Positions 22,138 through 29,799 of a stretch of 40,979 nucleotides of DNA are shown here, piece after piece. The stretch is from contig NZ_JHVU01000032.1 in the NCBI RefSeq assembly GCF_000620305.1, positions 1-40,979 of the forward strand, in the 5' to 3' direction. The DNA comes from Desulfitibacter alkalitolerans DSM 16504. Lineage in GTDB: Bacteria; Bacillota; DSM-16504; Desulfitibacterales; Desulfitibacteraceae. Each line of letters begins with the position of its first letter. Within the stretch, counting starts at the first letter, position 1. The notes under the pieces were generated by a model. The model was not told the DNA's origin and searched no databases. It worked only from the letters and a program-made list of their open reading frames with translations. The translations under genes were made by a program, and so were the position numbers.

Positions 22138-23202
22138 TTATACCTTTATGACTCTGGGGCGGCTTTTCCAATCAGTGAGCTCTATTGTCCAATACTTTGC
22201 CCATTCCTTCATTTCGCCATACTCCGGATGATTCGGATTCAGCATAATTTCTCGGAAGCTCACAAATCCTCCCACACCGCCCACATCTTCAGGTGGAGTT
22301 TGACCACTTGCTTCCAGCAAATAGGGTGATTCCTTGTCATACTCCTCGATCACACGAACAAGCTGGATTTCATGTTCCCAGTTATCCTCCATATCATAAG
22401 TATAGATCATATGCTTGTGCTCTGAAAAAAACTCCGACAAGGTATGTCCTTTCATTAAAGTAGCATTCTCATCATACTCCAGATCCTCCTCAAATGGAAC
22501 TAGCCTGGCAACCGCTTCACCATTGTAGTCATCAAAGATGGTAAAATCATAAAGGTGATAACTCTGCCAGCTAAACACCGATTGCAACACCTTGTGTAAG
22601 CGTGTAAATTCTATATCAGCAGGTACAATAATTCTCCGCACCGCTTTGTATACTTCCAGATCAAGTGTAATCATCAATTCAAAGGCACGATATTTATAAG
22701 CTTGCTTTCCTGTAAGTTCAGAAAGTGCATTAATCATTGATTTGTAAGGGTAAAACCCCTCGTTATTATTACCAGAACAATTGACAATACGGTAATTTGC
22801 AGAAACACCAACTGTATCACTAAACATTTTTGCAATGCCATTATATTCATTTCCAACATGATAAGCACATTCCTGTCCTGCTTTTGCTACCCACGACGCT
22901 GTTTGTCTGTTACGATTTTGCGTAAACTCCACCTCGCCTGCCAATTGCATATATTCCTCTACTAGATCTGGGTTTAAATTCATGGACAGCAGTGTATTTG
23001 AAATGGCCGTTCTCATCATTTCCGCTACATTTTTTAAATCCTTCCGCTTAACTTGGTAAATAGCAACGGTAAAGCGCGTGGCGTTGTTAACCAACACAAG
23101 CATATCCTCCACTCTACGATTATCCCAAACCTTTGTCCAATTTGCTGTCCAAGAAAAAAGTGGATTTCCATTTTCATGTGCCGCTGGAGGATTTACGCCC
23201 AT
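22138..23202 (-). CDS. DUF6933 plus pRiA4b ORF-3-like protein, damaged start
   Basis: The open frame gives 354 residues. Residues 1-150 fit DUF6933 (NPLFSWTANWTKVWDNRRVE and LVLVNNATRFTVAIYQ). Residues 165-350 fit the plasmid pRiA4b ORF-3-like fold (ELMITLDLEVYKAVRRIIVP and HKVLQSVFSWQSYHLYDF). The frame continues upstream of this ATG as IQIALTKKLSEA without an in-frame ATG. A properly placed ATG with AAGGAG is present but is two bases out of frame (ATGAAAATATAC where ATGAAAATAC would fit). I therefore suspect a 2-base insertion. Translation might still begin at the internal ATG, which has CGGAGG almost touching it. The function of the family is unknown. Confidence 0.75.
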   Translation of the reverse strand: MGVNPPAAHENGNPLFSWTANWTKVWDNRRVEDMLVLVNNATRFTVAIYQVKRKDLKNVAEMMRTAISNTLLSMNLNPDLVEEYMQLAGEVEFTQNRNRQTASWVAKAGQECAYHVGNEYNGIAKMFSDTVGVSANYRIVNCSGNNNEGFYPYKSMINALSELTGKQAYKYRAFELMITLDLEVYKAVRRIIVPADIEFTRLHKVLQSVFSWQSYHLYDFTIFDDYNGEAVARLVPFEEDLEYDENATLMKGHTLSEFFSEHKHMIYTYDMEDNWEHEIQLVRVIEEYDKESPYLLEASGQTPPEDVGGVGGFVSFREIMLNPNHPEYGEMKEWAKYWTIELTDWKSRPRVIKV

Positions 23203-23250
23203 GGCCTCCGATAGTTTTTTAGTAAGTGCAATTTGTATATTTTCATCTCC

Positions 23251-23412
23251 TTATAAAACAATTTTTTTCCTAACACCGCATAGATAGAGGCTGTCTGTTA
23301 CAATGGTTTTATTTTTCTCAGTAGTAACATCAAAAGGATTAATCTTCTCAAATATTTTAATAGCTTCTTCTATTTTTTCTTTATATTCTTTGGTGAAAAC
23401 TCTTTTTGCCAT
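23251..23412 (-). CDS. Small protein, 53 residues, upstream of the DUF6933 gene
   Basis: A complete frame reads MAKRVFTKEYKEKIEEAIKI, then a segment with DVTTEKNKTIVTDSLYLCGV, and stops at TAAGGAGATG, the ribosome binding site of the next gene. The N-terminal half is a charged helix. A TATAAT -10 box lies at 23442-23447, and AAAGG precedes the ATG. I do not recognise a family. Tight linkage suggests a two-gene operon with the DUF6933 gene. Confidence 0.6.
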   Translation of the reverse strand: MAKRVFTKEYKEKIEEAIKIFEKINPFDVTTEKNKTIVTDSLYLCGVRKKIVL

Positions 23413-23459
23413 CGTGTAGACACAACCTTTCTTTACGTAATATTATATCATCTACACGA
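23412..23459 (-). promoter_or_regulatory. Inverted repeat bracketing the promoter of the small gene
   Basis: TCGTGTAGA (23412-23420) and its exact complement TCTACACGA (23451-23459) lie 30 bases apart around the TATAAT box. One arm overlaps the start codon and the other sits between -10 and -35. It could be an operator bound by a dimer or a long RNA stem. Confidence 0.5.
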
Positions 23460-23482
23460 CAACTATCCTAACATCTTCTTGT

Positions 23483-24307
23483 TTAAGCGAGGATGACATG
23501 TTGTTGGTCATTTTTTACTTTCCTCCCTCTTCCATGTGGAATGCATAATGGTGTTCCAAACAAAGGATCGATGGTGATTTCACATTTCATTCCAAAAACG
23601 GACTGGACCATTTTACTTGTTACAATATCTTCCGGTTTTCCCTCAGCATAGATGTTCTTGTTATGAACCGCTACAATATGATGAGCGTAACGGCAAGCTA
23701 AATTCAGGTCATGAAGAACCATCACAATTGTTCGATTCTCCTTCTCATTTAAGTCATAAAGTAAATCAAGTATTTCAATTTGATGACTCATATCTAAGTA
23801 GGTTGTTGGTTCATCCAAAAGCAAAGTTTGCGTTCCTTGAGCAAGTGTCATTGCAATCCACGCTCTTTGACGCTGCCCTCCCGACAAAGCGTCCACAGGC
23901 GTATCTGCAAATTGCAACATATGAGTAGACGTTAATGCGAGATTAACCATCCGCTCATCTTCTTTCGACCACTGCTTTAACCAGCTTTGATGTGGATATC
24001 TACCTTGACTCACTAATTGGTGAACAGTCAATCCTTCTGGTGCAGAAGGGCCCTGTGGAAGAATTGACATTCGTTTTGATATTTCTTTCGTTGATAATTT
24101 TACAATCTCTTCACTATCTAAAAGGACCGTACCTGATGTAGCTCTTAACAAACGTGCCAATGTCCGTAGAAGGGTTGATTTCCCACAGCCGTTACTTCCT
24201 ATTAAAACAGTAATTTTCCCTTTTGGTATTTTCAAATTCAAATTATCTATAATGGGGTCAGAGCCGTAGGATATTGTCAATTCTTTTGCTTCCAAATGTT
24301 TCATCAT
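23483..24307 (-). CDS. Iron-siderophore ABC transporter ATPase (FecE/YusV type)
   Basis: The 274-residue protein has all ABC motifs: Walker A GSNGCGKST (37-45), signature LSGGQRQR (141-148), Walker B LLLDEPTTY (162-170) and the switch His in VMVLHD (His199). Length and sequence are typical of FecE/FhuC/YusV-type ATPases energising siderophore uptake. It is the last gene of the minus-strand iron operon, 12 bases after the permease gene, with GGAGGAGC directly before ATGATG. In Bacillus subtilis the bacillibactin system uses an unlinked ATPase (YusV), whereas here it is in the operon. Confidence 0.93.
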   Translation of the reverse strand: MMKHLEAKELTISYGSDPIIDNLNLKIPKGKITVLIGSNGCGKSTLLRTLARLLRATSGTVLLDSEEIVKLSTKEISKRMSILPQGPSAPEGLTVHQLVSQGRYPHQSWLKQWSKEDERMVNLALTSTHMLQFADTPVDALSGGQRQRAWIAMTLAQGTQTLLLDEPTTYLDMSHQIEILDLLYDLNEKENRTIVMVLHDLNLACRYAHHIVAVHNKNIYAEGKPEDIVTSKMVQSVFGMKCEITIDPLFGTPLCIPHGRGRKVKNDQQHVILA

Positions 24308-24318
24308 GCTCCTCCTTT

Positions 24319-25362
24319 TTAAAATTGATTTCGATTCTTAAATAATAAATAGATAAAGAACGGCGCTCCAATCCCAGCAGTAAAAATTCCAGCCGGAATG
24401 TCTAATGGATAAAAAACCGTCCGAGCGACTAGATCAGCGCTAAATACAAGTGCACTGCCTATTAAAGCAGAAACGAGAATCAAGCTACCAAAAGGGCGCC
24501 CTACTAGTTTCCTAGCAATATGAGGTGCGATAAGACCAACAAAACCGATTGCCCCAGCGATAGACACAGCGAAACCCGCCAACAACACACTAAAAAGAAG
24601 TAAAAGAAACCTGTGTAGCTGAACACGAATTCCTAATCCGGTTGCAATATCATCACCTAGTTCTTGCAGACTCAGACTTCGAGCTAAAAAAAGTATTAGA
24701 GGAACAATAATGAATACGACCGGAACAATCATATAGACATCAGCCCATGATGTACCATATACACTGCCTGTGAGCCAAATATATGCTTTTCCTAGCGAAA
24801 AAATGGGACTCATTACTAACATGAATGTCGTACCCGCACCCATGATAGCGGACATACCAATTCCTATCAGTACAAGACGGATAGGGGTAATTCCACTTCT
24901 CCAAGATAGTAGATAAATCAATATGGATACGAGCATCGCCCCACTTATTGCAGCAATTGGCAATAATTTAATACTTACTACCCCTCCAAGAAAAGTGATG
25001 AAAGCCACTGCTGCAAATGAAGCACCACTGGTAATCCCAATGATATCTGGTGAAGCCAATGGATTTCGAATCATTCCTTGTAATATGGCACCTGATATGC
25101 CTAAGGCAGCACCAACAAATAAAGATGCAAGAACCCGTGGTAACCTTAATGTTTGGATAATAAAGTCATATTCACCGAAACCCCTTCCAAAAATCGTCAG
25201 AATAACTTCCAAGGGAGTTATCATCGTATTACCTATACCAGTACCTACCACAACAGAAAGAATCACACAGAGGAAAAGTAAACAGATGACGATTAATGAC
25301 TTTCTTTCAATCTGTACAGAAATCGTGTCGCTTTTATTACGAAAAAGGAGATTTGGTCTCAT
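24319..25362 (-). CDS. FecCD-family siderophore permease, second subunit (FeuC-like)
   Basis: The 347-residue membrane protein has about ten helices. FecCD hallmarks include RLPRVLASLFVGAALGISGA, ILQGMIRNPLASPDIIGITSG and GFVGLIAPHIARKLVG. It forms the channel with the first permease. The ATG overlaps the stop of the upstream permease by 4 bases. The cytoplasmic N-terminus (about 25 residues) is longer than in many homologues. I assign it as the FeuC equivalent by order. Substrate choice comes from the lipoprotein, so catecholate siderophore use is inferred. Confidence 0.92.
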   Translation of the reverse strand: MRPNLLFRNKSDTISVQIERKSLIVICLLFLCVILSVVVGTGIGNTMITPLEVILTIFGRGFGEYDFIIQTLRLPRVLASLFVGAALGISGAILQGMIRNPLASPDIIGITSGASFAAVAFITFLGGVVSIKLLPIAAISGAMLVSILIYLLSWRSGITPIRLVLIGIGMSAIMGAGTTFMLVMSPIFSLGKAYIWLTGSVYGTSWADVYMIVPVVFIIVPLILFLARSLSLQELGDDIATGLGIRVQLHRFLLLLFSVLLAGFAVSIAGAIGFVGLIAPHIARKLVGRPFGSLILVSALIGSALVFSADLVARTVFYPLDIPAGIFTAGIGAPFFIYLLFKNRNQF

Positions 25363-26372
25363 ATCTTTGACACCCCCTTACGCGCTATATATACAAAAAA
25401 GGGGCCACCAATAAAAGCGGTCATAACACCGATAGGGACCTCCCTTGGCATAATCACCAATCTTGCCACGACATCAGCGGATAGTAATAATACAGCGCCT
25501 AAAACAGCTGAATAAGGGATCACCCAGCGATAGTCGTTGCCAACAAATGCTCGCGCGATATGAGGAACCACTAGACCAATAAAACCAACAGCACCTACAA
25601 CGGCAACGGAACTGCCCGCTAACAGAACAATTATAATTCCCATGGAAATTTTCACTATAAAGATATTTTGTCCCATCCCTTTTGCGATATCATCACCAGT
25701 CGTTAATAAGTTAATTGCTCTACCCATAAACATCGCAATAACCCCAGCAAATAGCATAAAAGGTAATACAGGGAGTAACATTTCTAATGTACGCCCACTA
25801 ACTGAGCCAGCTAACCAAAACAAAACATCTTGTAGTCCTGTTTCATTTAATACTAAGACAGATTGTGTTAAAGAAATGAATAAGGCGGTGATAGCGGTAC
25901 CGGCTAATACAATTTTTATGGGGGTGAGTCCATCTCTGCCAATGGAACCTAATAAGTAAACAATCATAGCTGAAATTGCTGCTCCAAGAAAAGCAAACCA
26001 CATAACATAAACTAATGATGAGATAGATAAAAAGACGACTGCTATGACAATAAAGAATATTGCACCCGCATTAATGCCAAAAACACTGGGAGATGCTAAA
26101 GGATTTCTTGTTAATGCTTGCATGAGTGCACCAGCAACTGCTAAACTTGCTCCTACCATAGTTGCAATTACGGCTCTTGGTAAACGTTCAGTTTGAATGA
26201 TCATGTGCTCAATAGAGCTAGAATCATAGTATAAAAAGGCTCCAATTGCATGATCTAAAGTAATAGGGGTTCTACCAAAAATAATGCTGGAGATAAACGC
26301 TGCTATTAATAAAAGTAAGATCATGCCCAAGCCGAAGAATTTCATTTGTGTTTTTAAAAATAGTTGAAACAT
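25359..26372 (-). CDS. FecCD-family siderophore permease, first subunit (FeuB-like)
   Basis: The 337-residue membrane protein has about ten helices and the same family landmarks as its partner: RLPRAVIATMVGASLAVAGA, LMQALTRNPLASPSVFGINAG and GFIGLVVPHIARAFVG. GAGTGAGG precedes the ATG. The protein is full length. It lies 75 bases after the lipoprotein gene, within one transcription unit. The two permeases are clearly diverged, indicating a heterodimeric channel. Confidence 0.92.
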   Translation of the reverse strand: MFQLFLKTQMKFFGLGMILLLLIAAFISSIIFGRTPITLDHAIGAFLYYDSSSIEHMIIQTERLPRAVIATMVGASLAVAGALMQALTRNPLASPSVFGINAGAIFFIVIAVVFLSISSLVYVMWFAFLGAAISAMIVYLLGSIGRDGLTPIKIVLAGTAITALFISLTQSVLVLNETGLQDVLFWLAGSVSGRTLEMLLPVLPFMLFAGVIAMFMGRAINLLTTGDDIAKGMGQNIFIVKISMGIIIVLLAGSSVAVVGAVGFIGLVVPHIARAFVGNDYRWVIPYSAVLGAVLLLSADVVARLVIMPREVPIGVMTAFIGGPFFVYIARKGVSKI

Positions 26373-26447
26373 ATCCTCACTCTTTCGTGGATGAAATGAT
26401 AGATAAAGAGAGAAAATGGCTAGGCCATCATCTCTCTTTTAAGCAGA

Positions 26448-27467
26448 TTACTTTTCAAGTTCAAAAATTTCATATAAATCATCTAACATCATATTGGCCG
26501 TTATGTATCCGCCGGCACTATTCCAAATCACTTCATTTACCTGAATTACTTGATCATTCTTAACGGCATCTAGATTAGCCCAAAGAGGATGATTGGTCCA
26601 TTCCTCATACGTTTTTTGAATTGCTTCTGTATCCGTTCCAGAATTAAAATTGAAAATCATAGCTGCATTCATGTCTGGAATACTTTCTTTTGAAGTTAAT
26701 TGGATTCCCCATATATCTTTGTCATGGCCTTCAGGTCGAGTGAAGCCAAGCTCTTGTAATATTTTCCCTGCATACCCCATGTAAAAAATACGGGCATGAT
26801 CGGCTCTAAAGTTCGTGATTGTCACTTCTATAGGTAGGCTATCCCCCATCTGTTCTTTAAAATCTACTACGCGTTTATCCCAGTCCAGTAACAATTGGCT
26901 TGATTTTTCCTCAATATTTAGTGCTTTCCCCATTAAATCGACAGTTTCCTTCCAATCATAAAGCACTTCGTTCATCACCGTAGGAGCGATATGCGATAGT
27001 TGATCATAGATTTCTTCATGGCGTATTTTAGAAACAATAATTAAATCCGGCTTAAGCTTATGAATCTCCTCCAAATTAGGCTGGGTTTCCAAGCCAAGTA
27101 ACTGAACATTTTCAAGATCATCTCTTAAATATTCGTAAATTGGTTTCTCTACCCAAGATTCAACTACTCCTATCGGTTTTACTCCAAGAGCAATCGCAGC
27201 ATCCGTCGCACCTTGATACAGTGTTATCACTCGTTCCGGAGTGCCTTTGATTTCCGTTTTCCCCATCGCATGTTCAATAATGCGGACTTCTTCCTGTGCA
27301 GGCGTTTCCTCTTCCTTATTCTCATTTTCGGTAGACTTCACTTCAGTTACTTCTTGATTTTGTTCTGAAGATGTTCCTGTAGATTCGCTCGTTGTGCAAC
27401 CAGTGATAAAAATCATCAACACGAATAAGGTTGCTAACGTAAATAATCCTATTTTTGACTTTAACAT
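26448..27467 (-). CDS. Siderophore-binding lipoprotein (FeuA-like)
   Basis: The 339-residue protein has a lipoprotein signal (MLKSKIGLFTLATLFVLMIF then ITGC, lipidated Cys24). A Ser/Glu/Thr-rich linker (25-62) precedes a periplasmic-binding fold of type III. Typical segments are ERVITLYQGATDAAIALGVKPIG, LEEIHKLKPDLIIVSKIRHE, SHIAPTVMNEV and WGIQLTSKESIPDMNAAMIF. It captures ferric siderophores at the outer face of the membrane. It is nearest to FeuA/YfiY-type proteins. It sits first in the transport operon, behind a Fur-like box. Confidence 0.92.
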   Translation of the reverse strand: MLKSKIGLFTLATLFVLMIFITGCTTSESTGTSSEQNQEVTEVKSTENENKEEETPAQEEVRIIEHAMGKTEIKGTPERVITLYQGATDAAIALGVKPIGVVESWVEKPIYEYLRDDLENVQLLGLETQPNLEEIHKLKPDLIIVSKIRHEEIYDQLSHIAPTVMNEVLYDWKETVDLMGKALNIEEKSSQLLLDWDKRVVDFKEQMGDSLPIEVTITNFRADHARIFYMGYAGKILQELGFTRPEGHDKDIWGIQLTSKESIPDMNAAMIFNFNSGTDTEAIQKTYEEWTNHPLWANLDAVKNDQVIQVNEVIWNSAGGYITANMMLDDLYEIFELEK

Positions 27468-27495
27468 TGTTTCGACTCCTTTTCTTTCATCCTCA

Positions 27496-27530
27496 TGATG
27501 ATAATGATATTTATTCTCATTGATAATTAT
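27496..27530 (-). promoter_or_regulatory. Fur-like boxes upstream of the siderophore transport operon
   Basis: The plus strand reads TGATAATGATATTTA, then TTCTCATTGATAATTAT. TGATAAT/ATTATCA half-sites are repeated in an A/T-rich block 30-60 bases before the lipoprotein start. This fits Fur binding and possibly the neighbouring AraC activator as well. Confidence 0.65.
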
Positions 27531-27570
27531 AACTTAACTAAACCATATTTAACATGAAAGATTATGTTCA

Positions 27571-29196
27571 CTATATGGACGATTCTGTCACAAATAACCG
27601 CTGTAGCTTATCAAGTAATAGATTATGTGTATAAGACGTATAACACGTATAGAGATGCTTGTGATCATACATACCATAAATAGCCCTATTCCGAACGGCC
27701 TTTAACTCCTGCCATTTTTCACTGGTGAATAATGCATTGATTTTATTTTGAATCATTTGATCCATATTCACCGTACCATCATGCTTATACGGTGTTAATA
27801 GAATTCTATCCGCTTCAAATCCAAATAAATCCTCAAGAGTTATTTCCTTGAAATATTCAATTTCTTCTACACCTTTTGGAATCTTCAATCTTAAATCTCC
27901 GTATAGAACCGTTCCAACATTACGAGTACCGTATACACAAATCTTCTCCTTGCCAATTCCAATCACTAATATTTTTTCATCTTCAATCTTTCTTTCAATT
28001 AGTTTACGAACTTTTTCAACTTTTTGGTCATAATATTCTAACCAAATACTAGCTTCCTTTTCCTTTTCAATGATTTTTGCAATGGTTTGAAAAAGCATGC
28101 GCCACTCATGTAAAAAAGGAACGTTTACAGTGGGAGCGATTTGTTCAACCATTTTCTCCTTGAGTGACTTATCATCCTTATGATAATCTCTTGTTAAAAT
28201 TAAATCTGGTTTAACCTCCATTAGTTTTTCTAAATCGGGATCAAATTCACCAAGGGGAATAGTATTTCGGAGTTGGGTTATTACTGGGTATGCATTACTT
28301 ATAACAGCGGCATAAGGCTCTATACCAAGTGTCAGCAAATGACCAGTTAATAGGTGTTTAAGTGAAGTAATCCGTGGCGATGATTTTATTTTCTTAATGT
28401 AAATGGTTGGTGAACAACCTTTCATCGCTTTAAACTTACGACTAAAGTAAAATTCATCGTTGAAACCGACCTTATTAGCAACCGTACTTAATTTTTCATC
28501 AGAGTGGATTAGAAGTTGCTCAGCTTTTTTGATTCGTATATCCGTTAAGTATTCCATTGGACTTTTTCCAGTTTCTCTTTTAAACATGCGAGAATAATAG
28601 TCTGTACTGACCCCAGCAATTTCAGCAAGCCTTTTACGAGTAATATTCGTACTGTACTTTTGCTCCATATAATCTTTTGTAAGTGTAATTGCTTTTTTAA
28701 GATCGACCTTTTGCTTATCCATGTAATCTTTGAAAAGAAATAAAATCATTTCTTGGAAGCGAATATTTGCTTCCATCCCGCCAAAAGAATCTTTACTTTG
28801 AAAATTTCTTCCTATATTCTCAACCATCTCATTTAAAACTTGATTATTGAACAAAAAAACCTTCTCTGGAAAGCGAACTTTACCAGAAGTAAAACAATCA
28901 TTTCCAGCATATTGTAGAGCATGAAATCTGATTTGATAGTAATCCACTGTTAAATTATCATCTATACTAAGCTTCACTTCGGTCCCCGGTGAGAGTATGA
29001 AACCTATTTGCCCTTCCATGGCGTGGCTTCTTTCTTGTATATAAATAGTTCCTTTCGCTTGCCTAAACAACAACATTGTATATAAACTTCGGTCCTGCTG
29101 TTGAAAAGTTAATTGACTTGAATGTATGTGTTTAATATCATCTAATCTGTACATAAAAGAAGCTAAATGATCAGAGAGGTTTTCTTCGCTATTCAT
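27571..29196 (-). CDS. Btr-like AraC-family regulator with siderophore-binding domain
   Basis: The gene starts at the ATG of MNSEENLSDHLASFM with GAGGAG upstream. An open frame running 93 codons further is non-coding and contains the Fur box. The protein has 541 residues, close to Bacillus subtilis Btr. Residues 1-160 are a cupin-like sensor region. About 165-270 is the double AraC helix-turn-helix (RKRLAEIAGVSTDYYSRMFK and LSTVANKVGFNDEFYFSRKF). Residues 275-541 are a type III substrate-binding domain (EVKPDLILTRDYHKDD, IAPTVNVPFLHEW, DRILLTPYKHDG). In Btr this domain senses ferric bacillibactin and activates feuABC. The adjacent operon is the obvious target. Confidence 0.9.
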   Translation of the reverse strand: MNSEENLSDHLASFMYRLDDIKHIHSSQLTFQQQDRSLYTMLLFRQAKGTIYIQERSHAMEGQIGFILSPGTEVKLSIDDNLTVDYYQIRFHALQYAGNDCFTSGKVRFPEKVFLFNNQVLNEMVENIGRNFQSKDSFGGMEANIRFQEMILFLFKDYMDKQKVDLKKAITLTKDYMEQKYSTNITRKRLAEIAGVSTDYYSRMFKRETGKSPMEYLTDIRIKKAEQLLIHSDEKLSTVANKVGFNDEFYFSRKFKAMKGCSPTIYIKKIKSSPRITSLKHLLTGHLLTLGIEPYAAVISNAYPVITQLRNTIPLGEFDPDLEKLMEVKPDLILTRDYHKDDKSLKEKMVEQIAPTVNVPFLHEWRMLFQTIAKIIEKEKEASIWLEYYDQKVEKVRKLIERKIEDEKILVIGIGKEKICVYGTRNVGTVLYGDLRLKIPKGVEEIEYFKEITLEDLFGFEADRILLTPYKHDGTVNMDQMIQNKINALFTSEKWQELKAVRNRAIYGMYDHKHLYTCYTSYTHNLLLDKLQRLFVTESSI

Positions 29197-29257
29197 ATGT
29201 GTCACTCCTCGTATAATGTTCATTACGTATCCTTTTAGTAATCCTGCAAAACATAAT

Positions 29258-29272
29258 TGATAATCATTTTCA
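29258..29272 (-). promoter_or_regulatory. Fur box upstream of the Btr-like gene
   Basis: TGATAATCATTTTCA is a 7-1-7 inverted repeat with one mismatched pair, matching the Bacillus Fur core. It is 62 bases before the start codon and implies iron repression of the regulator. Confidence 0.75.
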
Positions 29273-29593
29273 ATTATGTTTACTATACTATCATTAGAAA
29301 TTAAGATTGTCAATAAAGGGGGAAAAGCCAAAAAAGTAATATTACTTTTTGGACTGCACTGCATTATATCATTATTTCTATTAAGGTTTATTAGGCTATA
29401 TGTTTCGATACTCCAATAAGTTGTTAGTACGATTTGAGAAAAATAAACTAAAATATATGTGTTTTTTAAAAACATACTCCACGGAACTTCACTCCAACTA
29501 ACAATAATTTCTTCTCCATGAAAACTATTGCCACGAATTAACCAGCGTTAACTAAAATAATGAGGAATAAATTTACTTCAAATAACTCATGCA

Positions 29594-29627
29594 TAAAAAA
29601 ACTGCCTCTTCTAAGAAAGGGCAGTTA
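29594..29627 (-). terminator. Terminator of the c-di-GMP riboswitch
   Basis: On the minus strand AACTGCC pairs with GGCAGTT (29600-29606 with 29620-29626), with further CTTT/AAGA-type pairing inside, then TTTTTTT. It directly follows the aptamer, giving an expression platform. From here to the Btr-like gene (29,197-29,590) I see only the Fur box and AT-rich sequence. Confidence 0.88.
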
Positions 29628-29639
29628 TGTACATAGTCT

Positions 29640-29733
29640 CTGCGGCAGCCAGGCTGTCGTAGCGCGGTAAAAGCGCTTTAGACCCTGTAGCTTTGCGTCG
29701 CCGGTTTTCACCGGGTTTGCCCTTGTCTTCATA
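29640..29733 (-). promoter_or_regulatory. Cyclic di-GMP-I (GEMM-I) riboswitch
   Basis: The minus strand has the conserved core in order: AGGGCAAACC (29714-29723), then a CCGGT-GAAA-ACCGG hairpin with GNRA tetraloop, then GACGCAAAGC. Next come GGGTCTAAAG (tetraloop receptor side), a second arm, and CTACGACAGCCTGGCTGCC. These match GEMM-I very well. It lies downstream of the beta-solenoid SLH gene and about 440 bases upstream of the Btr-like gene on the same strand. GEMM-I switches usually control adhesins, motility or diguanylate cyclases. None follows here. Confidence 0.9.
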
Positions 29734-29756
29734 TTATTCAATTTCTGTGTATGTCT

Positions 29757-29788
29757 TCATGCTGCAAGGTTAATCCCTTGCAGCATGA
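29757..29788 (-). terminator. Hairpin after the solenoid SLH gene
   Basis: A perfect 13-base stem (TCATGCTGCAAGG with CCTTGCAGCATGA) has a 6-base loop and begins 12 bases after the stop codon. It lacks a T-run, so it may stabilise the mRNA end rather than terminate efficiently. Confidence 0.65.
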
Positions 29789-29799
29789 GACCTGTTTGT

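Noticed and set aside
29197-29475. N-terminal extension of the Btr-like regulator
   Set aside because: The extension covers a Fur box and AT-rich non-coding sequence. The downstream ATG has a good GAGGAG site and gives the expected protein length.
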